From Letharia columbiana (lineage: Eukaryota > Ascomycota > Lecanoromycetes > Lecanorales > Parmeliaceae), in contig NW_023501082.1 of the NCBI RefSeq assembly GCF_014066305.1, positions 213,501 to 277,500 on the forward strand: DNA of 64,000 nt, in the 5' to 3' direction. Position numbers and translations under genes: made by a program. The notes beneath the pieces were generated by a model, which was not told where the DNA came from, did not search any database, and worked only from the letters and a program-made list of their open reading frames with translations. How positions within the stretch are numbered: the first letter of the stretch is position 1; every line of letters begins with the position of its first letter. This document shows positions 33,307 through 46,051 of the stretch, one piece after another.

Positions 33307-36300
33307 TCAAGACTTCACTCCGCGGAAGTCGTCCCTGCGCTCACGATTATCGCTCGCCAAATCCGACATAGTTCCAACCTGAGTCTCCTTCAGATACGCG
33401 TCGAAATGCTTCGACGCCTTCGCCACCTGCTCAAAATGCCCCGGTTCTAGCCTCGGCTTGAGCGGGACTGGCGACTTGAACTTGAGCTGGCTTTGATAAG
33501 CGTCCCACTCCGCCAGGGCGATGGCAGTCTGAAAGGCATTACGGATCTGTCGGCCGTTCCACGTGGTTTCCGACTCCGCCAGTTCCTTGTAATGCTTAGA
33601 CGCGAACTTGAGAATACCCTTGCGATCGACCTCGTCGATGGAGAGCTTGTCGCCCCAGATCTCGCGAGCCCGGTCGATGTTCATCTCCCAGATCTTGATG
33701 GTTGCATCTTCCTCGATCCGAGGATAGAAGAGGCTCATATGGATCCGACTACGGAAAGCTTGGTCAAAGGCCCCAACACGGTTGGTGGTGAGGAAGAGAA
33801 TGCCGGAGTAGTATTCGAGAACTCTGAGAAACACCGAGACAATTGCATTGCGTTTGAGATCAGTCTTACTCCTCGCTTCAAGAAACACATCGGCTTCGTC
33901 TAATAACAAGACACAACCCCATTTGTGAGCGAGCTGAAAGTGATTCTCCAGCCTCCTCTCAACCTCGTCTGCAGACTCGCCAATATCACCACACGTGACT
34001 TGGAATAGTGGTCTGCGCGTAAATTCTGCTACAGACTCGGCAGTGGATGATTTTCCCACACCAGGCTCCCCGTGTAGCAAGATGATCAGACCCTTACCTT
34101 TACCACGCACGAGGTCCATCTGCCGGTTCTCTGCCTTGAGACCGATCTCGAGCTTTTTGCCCTTAGAGTGAGTTTGGACTAGAGCCAGCAAGGTTTCTTT
34201 GTGCCCGTCGGGAAGGACCAGAGAGTCGAAGCCGCTCCCGCGATCCTTGATATCTTCGACCAGGCTTACCTCCAGCTTCACCCATTTGCGACTCCTCAGC
34301 ACATAGCCATAAACCCAACAGGGGCACACTAGATAGTCTTCTTCGGTCAGCTCGTTGTCGGACTCAATGAAGTCGCGCATAAAGCCCTTGTTCTCTAGCA
34401 TTTTGACATTACGCTTTCGATCTACTTCGTCGTCTCTGTGAATCGGAGAATTCTGGCAACATCCCTCCTGCGAGCACCTGGGATCTAGGAACTCCAAAGT
34501 TTCGCGGCGGTCTGGCTCCAGCTCTTCTGCAAGACCCCAAACTATAATCAAGTTGTTCTTTAACAAAGCCATACTGACATCTATTATCACTTCAGAGTCG
34601 ACCTGACCAGATGAAGGTAAGCAAGTAGCTCACACGGTGCTTAGGGTCTGTCTTACCTCTTCTCTAAGTTCATCCATGGCCAGAGTCCGACCATCATACC
34701 TCTTATGCACGACGTCCGTTTTGCGCGTCAACTCGATAAATCGTCTGCCTCTTTCAATGAAGAGATCGCGAGGTTTCAGCCCCCGAGAAGCTTTCCAGTA
34801 GATGACTGGAAAACATGGTAGGGATGTGATCGCCTTGTTGCCATCGTAAGACTTGATGGAATGCAATTTCTGACATGCACCAAGTTCCTTCCCATCAAAA
34901 TCATAGAAGTAACTCAGCATCTCGAACTTGGGCACTTCTCTCCCATTCAAGAATGGTCCTAATGGATCCATATCTGCCTGAGATCTGCTGCAAAGAAAAG
35001 GTCTACCCCCGGAGACATTCACAATACGATATGTCTGATTTTGCCCATCGGAACCATTAGAGACAATTTCAGTTCCCAGTGGAAAGAGATGCCAGAGGTC
35101 TTGAAAGGCGATACTCCGGGTCAAACCGTCTTTGATCTGTCTGCGTAGGTCAAACGTCGGTTTCAGATCTTTGTCTAGTAGCTCTTTCAAGACGTGCAGT
35201 TCTTCGAGACATCGTCTCGATTCCAATGGAGGTAGTTTCCTCGTATCTCCCATCAGTTGAGGCATCTGTTGCAGTGTTCTGAGAGTTGTTATTCTTCAGA
35301 CCGTCTGAGTGTTCTCGACTTAATAATTCGGGCATGTTGTGCAAGACATCCGTGGATGGCGGCGGCGATTTTTGGCCCTCGCTCAAGGTTGTCTCGGGTG
35401 CTTCTGGCTTGCTTTCATTGCCATTGTGCTTGTGTATTTTCTCTAGTCGATCTATTTCGTCCCTGATTTCTTGCTCGAAGGTCACAAATAGCTTGAACGG
35501 TCTCAGTATGACTTGATCTTGCAACTCGAGCTCGTCATCAACGCGTGCTTTGCTAAATGTCATGCCTGTAATTTTCTCGAGGGCGTCAAGCAGCAAAGTC
35601 GAGTTGATGCGAACGCGTTCAGGCTGGGCCAAATGTAGATCATTAACCGTCGAGTCTTGATCTAGGATAGCAGGGCCAGGAGCAGCATGATCAAGTGAGC
35701 CTGCTGCTCGCTTGGTCACCTGATCTTTACCCAGCCGCTCGGGCTGATTTACAGCGCTAACAACAACGTCGATGAGGTGGTAAGGCAATTGACCTGGAAA
35801 CTCGTCTCGGCGCTTATGCTCAAGGGGTACAAAAGCACCTGTCACTTTGAGTCCTGGGCTCGGATCAATCGGCAGATACTCCTGAAAGGTCATTCGCTTG
35901 ATATCCATGATCAAGTCAGTAGGCGGATTTGTCTCTTCGGGCGGAGGAGTAGGTGGTTCCGATTCCACCCCTTTTTTCTCGATCATTCGCAGTCTTTTCT
36001 CCATATCTATCATCCTATCTTCCATGAGCCTTGTGTAGTCCATTTGCTGTACGGCACGTTTCGGGCCTTTCTTGATGCGTTCTTGAAGTGTCCGCAGATT
36101 ACGCCGAGGACGTAGAGTATTGTAATATATGTCTTCGATCATGTCATCTATAGACTCAGCATCGCTAGCATCATCTTCGTTATCCATGTCCCTCGCTGTG
36201 GTACCGTGTTCCTTTCCGGACGATTCGTCTTGGTCTTGAGGATTTGTCCCTTTCTGTACGGGATCATTGGACGGCTGCCCACTGGGATGTTCGTCATTCA

Positions 36301-36602
36301 CCGTATCAGCTATCCTAGCGATCAGCCTACAGTCCTTCAGGAGCAGCCGTGTTCTTTATACCTGCATTGGCGACTCCATTGGCACCAGCAGAGCTGCCGC
36401 TGACGGGTGGCTCGCCTGCAGCAACCTCCCCAGGATGCGAGCCGTTCTCATTGCGACCGCTTTCCGACTCAGTGGCCTTCACAGAAGAAGGAGGCGAAGG
36501 CAGGCTCGTCGATTTACTGTTCTCGTCTGTACGGAGGCTTTTCATGCTGTGTGTGGGATCCGCCTGGACGTGGACCTGTTGATCAACAGCCTTGCTTCCC
36601 AT
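33307..36602 (-). CDS. AAA-family ATPase with DUF7025-like N-terminal region
   Basis: Four exons are proposed (36602-36362, 36309-35348, 35265-34657, 34602-33307), giving 1035 residues. A disordered Ser/Glu-rich N-terminus and a short coiled coil (DRMIDMEKRLRMIEK) lead to a conserved fungal region (LPPLESRRCLEELHVLK; SIAFQDLWHLFPLG; SYFYDFDGKELG), which I take as the DUF7025-type domain. The AAA module is complete: Walker A GEPGVGKSST near residue 780, Walker B VLLLDEADVF, sensor 1 ILFLTTNRVGAFD, arginine finger region FRSRIH, and sensor 2 region NGRQIRNAFQTA. Exon 2/3 joining is weak. Frames shift between about 35348 and 35265, and the only in-phase solution uses a poor GTCTTG donor (82-nt intron), so a small frameshift is possible. 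The family is common in filamentous fungi with no assigned role. Confidence 0.82.
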
Positions 36603-37831
36603 GTCGTTCGATGTTGACAGAATGTGTGGATTTGGATGGTCACTGATCAAAGGACTGCTCGATCCTGTGAGTCGACAATACTTGTACGGAGCATGAAGGT
36701 GTCGAGATTTCGAAAGGCTGTCGCAAAGGATCATATGAGGCTGAAATGCCCCCACCTTCACCAATTTTCAAGGTGCATCTAGAACCTGGCAGGGGGTAGC
36801 TTGACACTCGATTCTAAGCGGACCGCAGCTTCGGTGTACTCCTGTGTGTTACCTCGGTTCATGCGCGTCCGACCGAATCGAGACCCGATCGGCGATCAAC
36901 GAGTAAGTCAGCCCTAACCTATGCAGCATACGAGTAGGACCTGACCGACAGGCTGAAGAGGTTGATTAGAAGACAAAGTGTGTCGGACGCACGGGCAGCG
37001 TATCAAAGCTGTAACACGTCTCAAGCAGTTGATTGAACGTGAGCCTCGACAATTGACCTGACCGACTCGAAACACCCTATCGCGGCGCCGTTTAACCCCT
37101 CTTCGCGCGACCATCATGTTGTGCGAATAATAGATACTCATGTTATAAGCCTAAAGATACGCAGCCTTCACATTGCTGCAGGGTCCGATTCTCCGAGTCT
37201 GCTGCCTGTTCAAGCACCTTGCTCGATACGCAACAAGTACTTGCGCAGTCCGGGAGTTCTGCAGAAGATCTTTCCACCTAAGGTTTTCATGGCGTGAGGT
37301 AGGTTTTATTGATGCATGTCAGATTTTAGGGAAGGTGCTTCCGCCTCCGTAGCCTTGCGCCCTCCAAGGTGATGACCTCGTGAACCCCGTTCATAATAGG
37401 AATCAAGGAACCTAAATGAGGATGCAAATCCTCTGAATCTACAATTCTACATTACTATATCGCAAATCCAAGCCTGTCTCTGGGTGCTCTGAGACCAACT
37501 TTCTCAGAGCCGCAACCTCTCAGCCTTGTTGCAAAATAGACCAGTCCAGAACAGGAGCAGCCTGCATGTATAGGCCCCACTTTTCATGCAACCCTATGTG
37601 CCCCTGCCGCTTGTGAGGCGAAAGTGCGGCGTGTCGGAGCGCACGCAAGAAGGCGTCTATACCGAAAAGCAATTTGTCCATCGGCGTTGTTGTATCTTCT
37701 GAGGACAATCACTTCGAGTTTCATTTCGATTAGGTCGCATGGTGACATATAGAAGTCTACGTACTATGTAGGTGCGAAGTGGATCTTATTCTTCATTCGT
37801 GAACTTTTTTTAGGCTGCGACCCCGGCCAGG
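36603..37831. other. Intergenic region between divergent NTPase genes
   Basis: 1.2 kb between the divergent starts of the AAA ATPase and the DUF7708-type protein. No gene is seen. An in-frame upstream ATG for the AAA gene exists at 36764 but the added residues look unconserved. Frames at 36914-37141 and 37520-37708 (-) have no motif. Confidence 0.4.
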
Positions 37832-40029
37832 ATGTCAAAACACGGGTTTTTCAAGCAACGTTTTGGGCGCCGGAAGGGCTCGACAAATCTACCCGCCGAT
37901 TATATACAAGAGCATATGGAAGACAATGATCTCAATTCCGCCATAGTCTCCCCTCCGCTCAAATTTGCAGCGAGAATCAACAGTTTTGCGACCTCAGAAA
38001 TAAACGACGAGCTCGAAAGGTGAGATCTATCGCTCCCTGCTGGTAGAGGCCCGTCTAAGATGCTAAGAGGTACCGCGTGAAGTGAGGAGGACTCTTTGTT
38101 CAGTGGCGCGAGAGAGGAGTTGCAGTTGCTCCAAGCTACGATAGTCCAATACCAACAGAAGACTGACCCGGATTCAAGTTCGATGATCAAGGCCAATGAG
38201 ACATCTAGTCCCTGGCAAGACATCAGGGAGGCAGTCAAGGTAGCAAAGATTCGTGAAGATGGTGAAGACAAGGACAGCTGGTCCGCCAGAGACAGTTGCG
38301 ATAAGATAATCGATAACATCTCCACATTCGAGACATGGCTCGACCTTCTACCAGGTGGCGACTACGGAGCGGTTGTTGGCGGGGTCTTCAAAATGGTCGT
38401 TACAGTATGGGCTGTGTCCCTCGCATGCTTGACCATAAGCTCAAACCTCTAGGCTGCAAAACGCGCGCATGACGTTCGAGTGACCATCTTCCAAGCGTTG
38501 GCAGACATCCCCTACTGGGTTGGACGTGCGAATAGATACCGTGACTTGTACGCCGATTCAAAACCTCGAGATCTGGTACAGATGACAGCGCAGCTTTGCA
38601 GCGCAGTTTTGGTTGCTCTTCGACATATCATGATATATCTCACGGAGGGGATCCTAAGTATGGTCATTCAACAACTACACTAATCTCACATACGAAATGC
38701 TTGCTGATTGTCCGCTAGAAAAGGCATGGAAAGCCATGGCACAAGGCCAAGCTTACAAGCAAACGCTACTGAGTCAGATAGACCGAGTCCGAGATCTCAT
38801 TGGCAAGGTAGACCAGGAAGCGGCAATCAGCTCGCAGTACCGTATGAGAGACCTCGAGAAACTTTGCCAAGAGTACTTCCCCGCTATCAACATGCAGCTG
38901 AAGGAATTGAAGGAGCAGCAAAACACCGAGAATTTCCGCCTCGATGAAGCGACGAAAAAAGACCTTTCGACTCGCATTGGAGAAGCAGCAGCGGGATATT
39001 GTATCAATAGCTTTTACAGCCACTTGTCCAGCAATCCAGGCATTGATGCCAGGATACGAGGTAAGCCTTCGGGATTATCAGAACATGGCTACCCACTGAC
39101 AAAGGCAAAGGTGTAGTACCACCTCGGATCTTAGAGGCTCGACCCTCAGCGGAAGTGGAAAGGCACATAGAATGTGAGTGTAGCCCAACGCTTCTTAAGA
39201 CTTGCCCGCGCTGATTTGAAGAGCAGCTGTAACCCAAACTGCTCTCGTCTTAGCATTAGGATTATCATCAGACGTTCCTCAACAAGACTTGAAACGCTGC
39301 CTAAGCATGGGCACATCGCTAAGCCTCAATGACCAAGACCGCGTCAAATGGATGATGCAGTCGCCCAAGCTTCGAGAATGGCTGAACTTTCCCGGATCCC
39401 GTAAACTCCTGATCAACGGTGATGGTGCCGCAAACGAGATGCTCTCGTCCACGACGTTCTTATCCGCCAAGTTGTTGGAAAGTTTGGGTCATATTGAGCC
39501 CATCGTTTCGCAACATTTTTTCTGCTCGCTGCATACAACATCCAGAAAAGATATTATGGCCGACGCAACCGGCTTGATCAAAAGCTTCGTCTCTCAGCTC
39601 CTGCAACGTGACGTTTCTTGGGACCTGAGTTTCCTCTCAACAACGGACCTTGAAAAGATCCAACACAACGACCTAGAAACCATCTGCGCGCTATATCGAA
39701 GGTTGATCCAACAACTACCAGACACAACATTCCTCTTCTGGATGATCGACGGCATAAATTACTACGAGCGCTCTGAGAGGCGACGGGATTTCTTGAAAGT
39801 CATTCATGAGTTGCTAGGGATACTCAAAGATTGCAACAGCGTCGTGATAAAGCTACTCCTCACCTGTCCCGGTATAAGCTTATACGTCAAAGATGCGCTA
39901 GGCAGAGAAGATGTACTGACTGTGCCACCGACCGTCGATGGCAGTCGTCAGGGGTGGAGTGAGCGCGTGTTTCAGAAGACAGTCGGTCACGAAATCGAGC
40001 ACTTGGATGGAGCTGCTCTCAGTGGTTAG
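37832..40029 (+). CDS. DUF7708 / NACHT-like STAND protein lacking Walker A lysine
   Basis: Six exons (37832-38019, 38104-38404, 38453-38657, 38719-39060, 39117-39173, 39254-40029), all joining in phase with GT..AG introns, encode 622 residues. The N-terminal half (SSPWQDIREAVKVAK, then FETWLDLLPGGDYGAVVGGVFKMV) fits the DUF7708 region often found ahead of NACHT domains. A long helical region follows (LTQ-rich coiled coil, RVRDLIGKVDQEAA). The C-terminal part resembles a NACHT core: KLLINGDGAANEM where a P-loop would be, SQHFFCSL, ATGLIKSFVSQLL, and LFWMIDGINYYER at the Walker B position. The P-loop has no GK[ST], so nucleotide hydrolysis is doubtful. No repeat domain follows. Remembered relatives share the altered loop, so this is probably family-wide. 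It lies between two AAA ATPase genes. Confidence 0.75.
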
Positions 40030-40613
40030 AGGTAGCTGTTTGGCAGAGCAGTTTGATGGCATTGAAGAAGGAAGGTGGGGGAGAAGGTGAAACGCTTTGT
40101 TATTTCGTACCGCGCCATCTTGGCTATAATCATCCGAAACTCTTCAAGCCCACTGTACTTCGAGCTTTGCATCCGATATTACCCGCTCGTACTCTGGCTC
40201 TTGCGGCTAAGGTCCGGTTGGATCGTGAGACTAAGCGCAACCCAGGTGCCGAATGCTACGCTCCATTTCTAGGTGAAGATTCAAGGCTTGGTAATATCAT
40301 TTTGGGAAGAGCTGATGACAATTGACAAGGACCACGTTGACACGATGACTAAGGTATAGGGTCACACTGCGTCAAACGATGCGTGAGCCATCAAATTAAT
40401 GTGCCCGTTCCAAGTATTATCTCGGTTTAAAGGCTATCGCCAATATCACCGCTAGATCCACGAGCGATGCCACATCATCAAACATCTTACACGGAGCTGA
40501 AGGTCTTGAGCCTCACACTAAAAGCCTAGCCTTGTCCCCTCCGAAATTCCTAAGTGTCTCGCACTGAAATCTTCTCCCATCCAAATTAAATCACATTGTA
40601 CCTGGCGTTGTAA

Positions 40614-43600
40614 TTGCCTTTCGCTACATACACGAACACTCCCGAGTCCACCCTGCCAATTATCTCCAATGGCATTGACTTGGAGGGAAATCCAGGACCC
40701 GGCACTGCCACGTCGCAGGACGAAGAGAACAGCAAGGCAATCAGATACAAAATTTGGTATAGGAACGATGCTGGTGAACCCATAAAAGAAGACGAACAAT
40801 ACAAACCATGGCCCAAACTCATGACCGCGGAAAAAAAGAGGAGTGGCACTGACTCGGTCTTGGACATTATCACCTATGTCACCATCAGACAGATCGCCGT
40901 CAGCACTCCCGTGAGCAGTCAGTCCGGTGCTGCAGCCGCTGGAACGACATCTATCCCTTTGGGGAGAGAGGAACCAAACCAGTCCAGGGCAAAGACAAAG
41001 ACCTCAAGAGCCAGAACCTGGAAATATCGTCGATCGGCTCGATAGAGATGGTGGTCCGATTAAAACAGCTGCGTGGGGCCATTCGAAGATTGGTCGATTA
41101 CTATCCATCCTAGCAACTAATAAGAACTGTCATAATCTCTGAACCCTATCACTTTCTTCTGCACCACCGGGAGAAATTAAGAAGAATGATGAACAAAGGG
41201 GACGGTGGGTGCGATGACGGTCTATTTCAAGATCTGCAGATTGAAAAGACAAGGTCTGATATCAAAGTTCTACTCGCATTCTTGGATGCCAAATATACCA
41301 ATAACATTGAAGACGAAGAGACTCGACATAAGAAAAGCCCACCCACCGCGACATTCGAAATGCTTTGGATGCTCCTGAATCCTGCAACAAGGGTCTATAC
41401 CGATGTTGACGGCGAGCCAGCGGCCTTTGTCATCAGATCTGCTACCACGAACAAGGCGAGTAACTCAAGTCGGTACAGAGTGGAACTATGGTACCTAGAT
41501 TTTTATGGCGACAAGTTCCGTTCCTTTCGCCACGAATCGGTTACTGAACACGGTGCCAGGCCGACGTATTGGTAGGCGTTTGACTTCCATCAGTGTCTTC
41601 AGCTTCAGCGGCGAACGAGAAGTTTCTAGCCTAAAGGCCTTTCCCGCCGACATGGCCTCGGACAAAGCTTTGCGACCAAGATTGGAAAAAGCTGGTGAGC
41701 GATATTTCGACGTACCCCCGAAAAGGAAGCGAGCAACTCAACTACGATGGACGCTCTCTGGGCAAAGTAAAGCAATATGTATGTGAGATTCATGGAGATT
41801 GGCGTGATGTATCGTACTGATTCTTGTTGCAGTACAAAGGAAGGGTCGTTCTCGATCCCACGTCATACTGGTCATACGGTGATACCGAAGAGGCTCCACC
41901 GCCAATTGGAGACCTGGACGATGAGGGGTCAGGAGTAGACGGAAAGTGGAGTACCTACGATGACATTGACCCTAGAGATGAGATGCTTTTCCCACGGAAG
42001 ATCGTGGGCTTCGTACTCAAGAATAGAGAATGGGGTACGTAGATACCCCTGACAATTGCGGATATGCTAAGACCATACCGTCAACCATAGAGGGACTGAA
42101 AATCAACCACGTCTCGCGATATGAGCCCAAAGGTAATGCAATCAAGAACCTCGTCATGGATGATAGACACCCGGAAGTTAGTCGAAGTCCTCACCTGCAA
42201 ATATAAAGATCAAGAGAGAGATCGGAGAGAGGCATGGAATGCGGATTCCATCCGAAGCGAAGGCGAAGGTCAGATATTCCCACCGCACGGCCTCCGGGTG
42301 TAGGCAAGATTTGCACTGCCGAATGCATCGCTGAGATAATTCGTGAGTGTCTCCGAGCCCAGCTTAAGTACCCGTGCATTGTCAATTGTCCTTGAAAGAA
42401 CGACCCTTACGCGCCTTGACTTGCGCAGAAGTAGGTAGGATCCCGGATTACCAACGACATCTGATTGAGCTTCGTATGCTGAGTCTTCTGTAGGCATCGA
42501 TGAAAGGACATGGAGGCGGGCTGGATGGTGGCACTACTGGTCCTCCGTGGCCGTTGTTTTCGTGTTGTGGTGTGTTTGGGGTTTCGGTTGGTGTTGGTGG
42601 TTCGATCGCAACCACTGGTTACTGATGTGGGTGTTTTATATTTTTAAAAGTCGTTTTTGAGTTAAAGAGCTAATGTCACATTTTGGGTTAAGTGGGCTGA
42701 TGGGCTTGGGCTGTGGGCTGTGGGCCTAACTGTTGGTATTGCCCCACCGGCCCCCCCCCCCCACTGGCGTATTTTGTTTTTTATACTGCTCCACTATGTG
42801 CTGTGTGGGGTGTTGGTTTTCTATTGGTAGTTGGTGCGTTTCGTTTGCAATCTAGTAGTTAGTGCGTTTGCCCTCCAAACCAACTTTTCCACCGTTGCCG
42901 CCCTGCATGGAGGCGAACCTGTCCGATTGGTTTGACCTCGCAGAGATCGGGGGAGCGGTCATGTTAATCGATGAAGCCGACATCTACCTCGAAACCCGTA
43001 CCACGAGTGATCTGCAGAGAAACAGTCTCGTTTCGGGTAAGTGCGCCAACTACAATCTCAGACCTTACCTAACGGTCTTCGTAGCATTTCTACGAGCTAT
43101 GGGTATTACCGAGGAATAATCTTCCTCACGACAAACAGAGTTGGTCTGATTGATGACGCAATCATGAGTCGTGTGCACTTGGTGGTCAAGTATGAGACAC
43201 TGGAAGCTCCGGCACAGATCAGAATCTGGAAGCAATTCGCAGAGAACGATCGCACGGATTTCATAGTGGATCGCAGAGCAATGAGATATGTACAAGAATA
43301 TTTCGAAAGTACAAAGGTATCATGGAACGGTCGAGAAATTCGCAACGGTAAGAGTCCACCAGCCACAACCGTTCCATCGCTCTGGTGGCTCTTCCGTACC
43401 AAACGCTAGCATTACTGACCAACTCCCAGCTATTCAAACTGCAGTCGCCCTCGCCGAACACGAAGCCAAGACCTCCGACCCACCAGAAGGAGACGTCTTG
43501 CTGAAGACTGAGCACATTCAAGAAGTCATCGAGATGTCGCAAGGGTTCAAAGAGTACTTGACCAAGTTCAGAGGGGACGAGGCCCGTCGTGCGCTACAGG

Positions 43601-43692
43601 CGCAGGCACGTATGGACAAGGGGAAGGATATGACGGCTGAGAGATCTTTGCATGAGATGAGAGAAGTGGCCGCTCGACCTCGCAAGGTTTGA
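40614..43692 (+). pseudogene. Second AAA ATPase of the DUF7025 type, broken
   Basis: Exon-like blocks in order: 40614-40910 (KIWYRNDAGEPIKEDEQ, SVLDIITYVTIR), 41186-41530 (FEMLWMLLNPATRVYTD), 41590-41770 (SFSGEREVSSLKAFPADM), 41833-42035 (YDDIDPRDEMLFPRKIVGF), 42090-42340 (CKYKDQERDRREAWNAD; PPGVGK), 42890-43360 (GGAVMLIDEADIYLETRTT; IIFLTTNRVGLIDDAIMSRVH; WNGREIRN) and 43431-43692. The frame shifts by one base near 42165, inside Walker A near 42293 (HG then PPGVGK), and near 43107. Walker A also reads GKI, not GK[ST]. A 387-bp foreign segment sits between Walker A and Walker B. The same family is intact on the other strand at 33307-36602, so loss here may be tolerated. The frame is also unclear at 41525-41590. 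Confidence 0.85.
42509..42915. mobile_element. 0.4-kb insertion in the AAA pseudogene with 10-bp target duplication
   Basis: The 10-mer CATGGAGGCG occurs at 42509-42518 and again at 42906-42915. The 387 bp between (42519-42905) do not encode AAA sequence, are G/T-rich and contain a 13-C run. Across the second copy the AAA frame resumes as MEANLSDWFDLAE, and sequence before the first copy is a plausible preceding intron/exon end. The duplication therefore looks like a target site. The ends are only weakly inverted (GGCTGGATGGTGG against the complement of CCACCGTTGCCGCC). A 10-bp duplication fits Mutator-like elements best, but the element has no coding capacity and its class is unproven. Confidence 0.6.
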
Positions 43693-46051
43693 ATGCCAAT
43701 TGGAAGGTGTATCCGGGCATGTTCACTGTTTGCCGCCTTTCCCTAGGGTACCACGGATGCTTTTGCCGGAGGCTCAATGGCCTCAAGATGTACCACTCTA
43801 AATGAGGTATCCCAAATCTCCGTGAGAGGGACCTTGGATGGATTGAATGTTGCAGGCTTTGGTGAAAACCTAGTCTTGATAATTTCCGGTGCCAATGATT
43901 CTGGGCCTGGGGCCCAACACTCAGATTACGATCGAGCTTTACGGGATCGAGTTGCTGACGGCTTTAGGAACGTTGTCTAGGATTAAACATTTGGACTTTA
44001 TCTCGTCTCTTTACTCCTGCCGCTGAAGATAACTACGCTCAAAGGCTGAAAGTGGATTGGGACTGTCACTGATCACGATTAACTTTCTCGCCATATAAGA
44101 ACACTTCCCTTTTGCTTACTGAATTTACTTCATTCCAGTGGTGCTCAAACAAATTCCGGTACGATTACCTACTGCCTTCAAATGAGAGTCCTTAACACTC
44201 CAGTGCCGTCATCCTCATCAACCTCAATAACAAATCCTCTCACTTGCTCCTTCTCCATAGCATCAATCCTCGCACCCTTTAACATCCCTCTTCATACCCA
44301 CATCATCTACTCATCACATATCCGCCCTCGCTGATGCCGAATATAAGCTCTTCAAAGACTAAATATCCGAATAGCCAAAGCGAAACGGCTCAAGATTCAA
44401 CTCAAATTATTCACCGCCGTATCCGTAATCGGCTGATAGATTAAAGTATGGCGGTTCGCGTGAGAAAGGATTCAGAGTGCTGACGTTTGAAGTGTAGCAA
44501 AAGGTTTTTCGTGTCAGACGTCAGGGGGGAACGACCCGTCATTGCGCGACTGCATGATAGCTGACGTGACTGGTACATCAAAGAGCAGGCTTGGCGTAGA
44601 AAACGGCACTAGTTACTTTTGCGTCAAATAGACGATTCAACTAATGAGACAAATGTGAGGACGGGTAGAGAGGTTGCGGGGCGCGTAGGGGGTTGGTGTT
44701 ATGAAAAGCTTTGACGTGTCGGAGCGTGCGGTGTAAGGATTGGGCAGGAGAGTTGGGGGAGGGGGAGAGGTGAAGGGTATTTGGTAGGTAGTGGTTGTGT
44801 TAAGGTCGTGACATGGATCTGCTTCTATGAGGTTCAGTTACGGTACATGTGTAAGGAAAAGAACTTTACAGAACTGAGTGGAATGTGGATGCAGGCATCG
44901 TTCATATCCAACAGCTAGGATTCACACTAGTGGACACGCAGAGGAATGTGAGGACGTTCACGGTCAAGAAGGATATTGCGCTGGGAAGGAAAGTAGTCGG
45001 CCAGGAAGAGATGGTCTAGGAGACGAGGGCGGAGCAGTGTTGTAGCTTCTGCCGACGATCTAATTTCATAATTGAAGAACTGTACAAGACTACAGTAGGA
45101 GTCAGAGAACTATGAATCAAATTAGCAAGAGGCCCATAACAGATACTACGACTAGGTTCGCCGGTGTTGTCATGTTTAGTTTATATTTTAGTTTAACGGC
45201 CAATTTTTAATTATCGGACAACATGGTCCACTAGATACGCGGGAACATCCTAAGCTTTGAGGTTCATAGCTGGCACACAGCGTTTTGACTGAAATTTCTC
45301 AACCGAGGGCAATGAAGTACCAGTCATCTGCTGTGCGCCAGTTCGAGGGGTTTGCACTCACATGGACGAGTTTGATCTTACTGGCTCTGTTAAAGGAGTC
45401 TGAAGGTCGCTGAGCTCTAATCCCGTTGGGTGATTTTCCTTTTGCTCTTTTGCTCTTTTCTTACTTGCTTCTTGGTTCGAGGACGACTTTGGACTTTTGT
45501 CACTTTTTTTTTTGTTTCTTTTTTTGTTGCATTCTCTGCCTAAAATCTTTCAAAAATAGTTAACTGCAACAGCTTATCCATCATCGTGGGGCATACTAAC
45601 AGACGGTGTCAGTTGAGAAGCTACACCTGTAATTGTCACAGGGTGGAGACTCCCAACACACAGACACTCCTCCCAATCAGGTCTTAGCGCGCCTTGGCAC
45701 ATAGGCTCCACAGTACCCTTCTGGCAATTACATAGCCTATCAATGATACATACACTCAAATTTCATGTCACACTGTTACACTGTGACAGTAGTTAGGTTA
45801 TTTTGAAACGATGTAAAAGGTAGCCTTGGGTCTTGCAGCGCCATTTGCTCATATCGTTTGTTATCAACATGTCGTCAAAACTGACTTAAAAGCAAGAAAG
45901 TTCCAGAACCTCGGACTGACGCTCTTCCCAACAGCTTGTCCATCTCCATCGTCTTTCCGATACCAGAAACTTCTCTCTACCAAGTACTTCGCGGGCATGC
46001 CATGTCTCGCGCAGAACTTTAACGCCTTCCCCTCGTACAAGGCTCGCTGAT
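43693..46051. other. Gene-poor region
   Basis: No gene is firmly supported. A 35-codon minus-strand frame at 44178-44285 (contains EKEQVRGFVIEVDEDDG) has coding-like composition and might be the last exon of a small gene, but no partner exon was found. An AT-rich stretch lies at 45170-45220 and T-runs at about 45490-45525. Confidence 0.35.

Noticed and set aside
32671..33450. 259-codon + strand reading frame
   Set aside because: Ends antisense inside the conserved AAA ATPase C-terminus, lacks motifs, and has non-coding-like composition.
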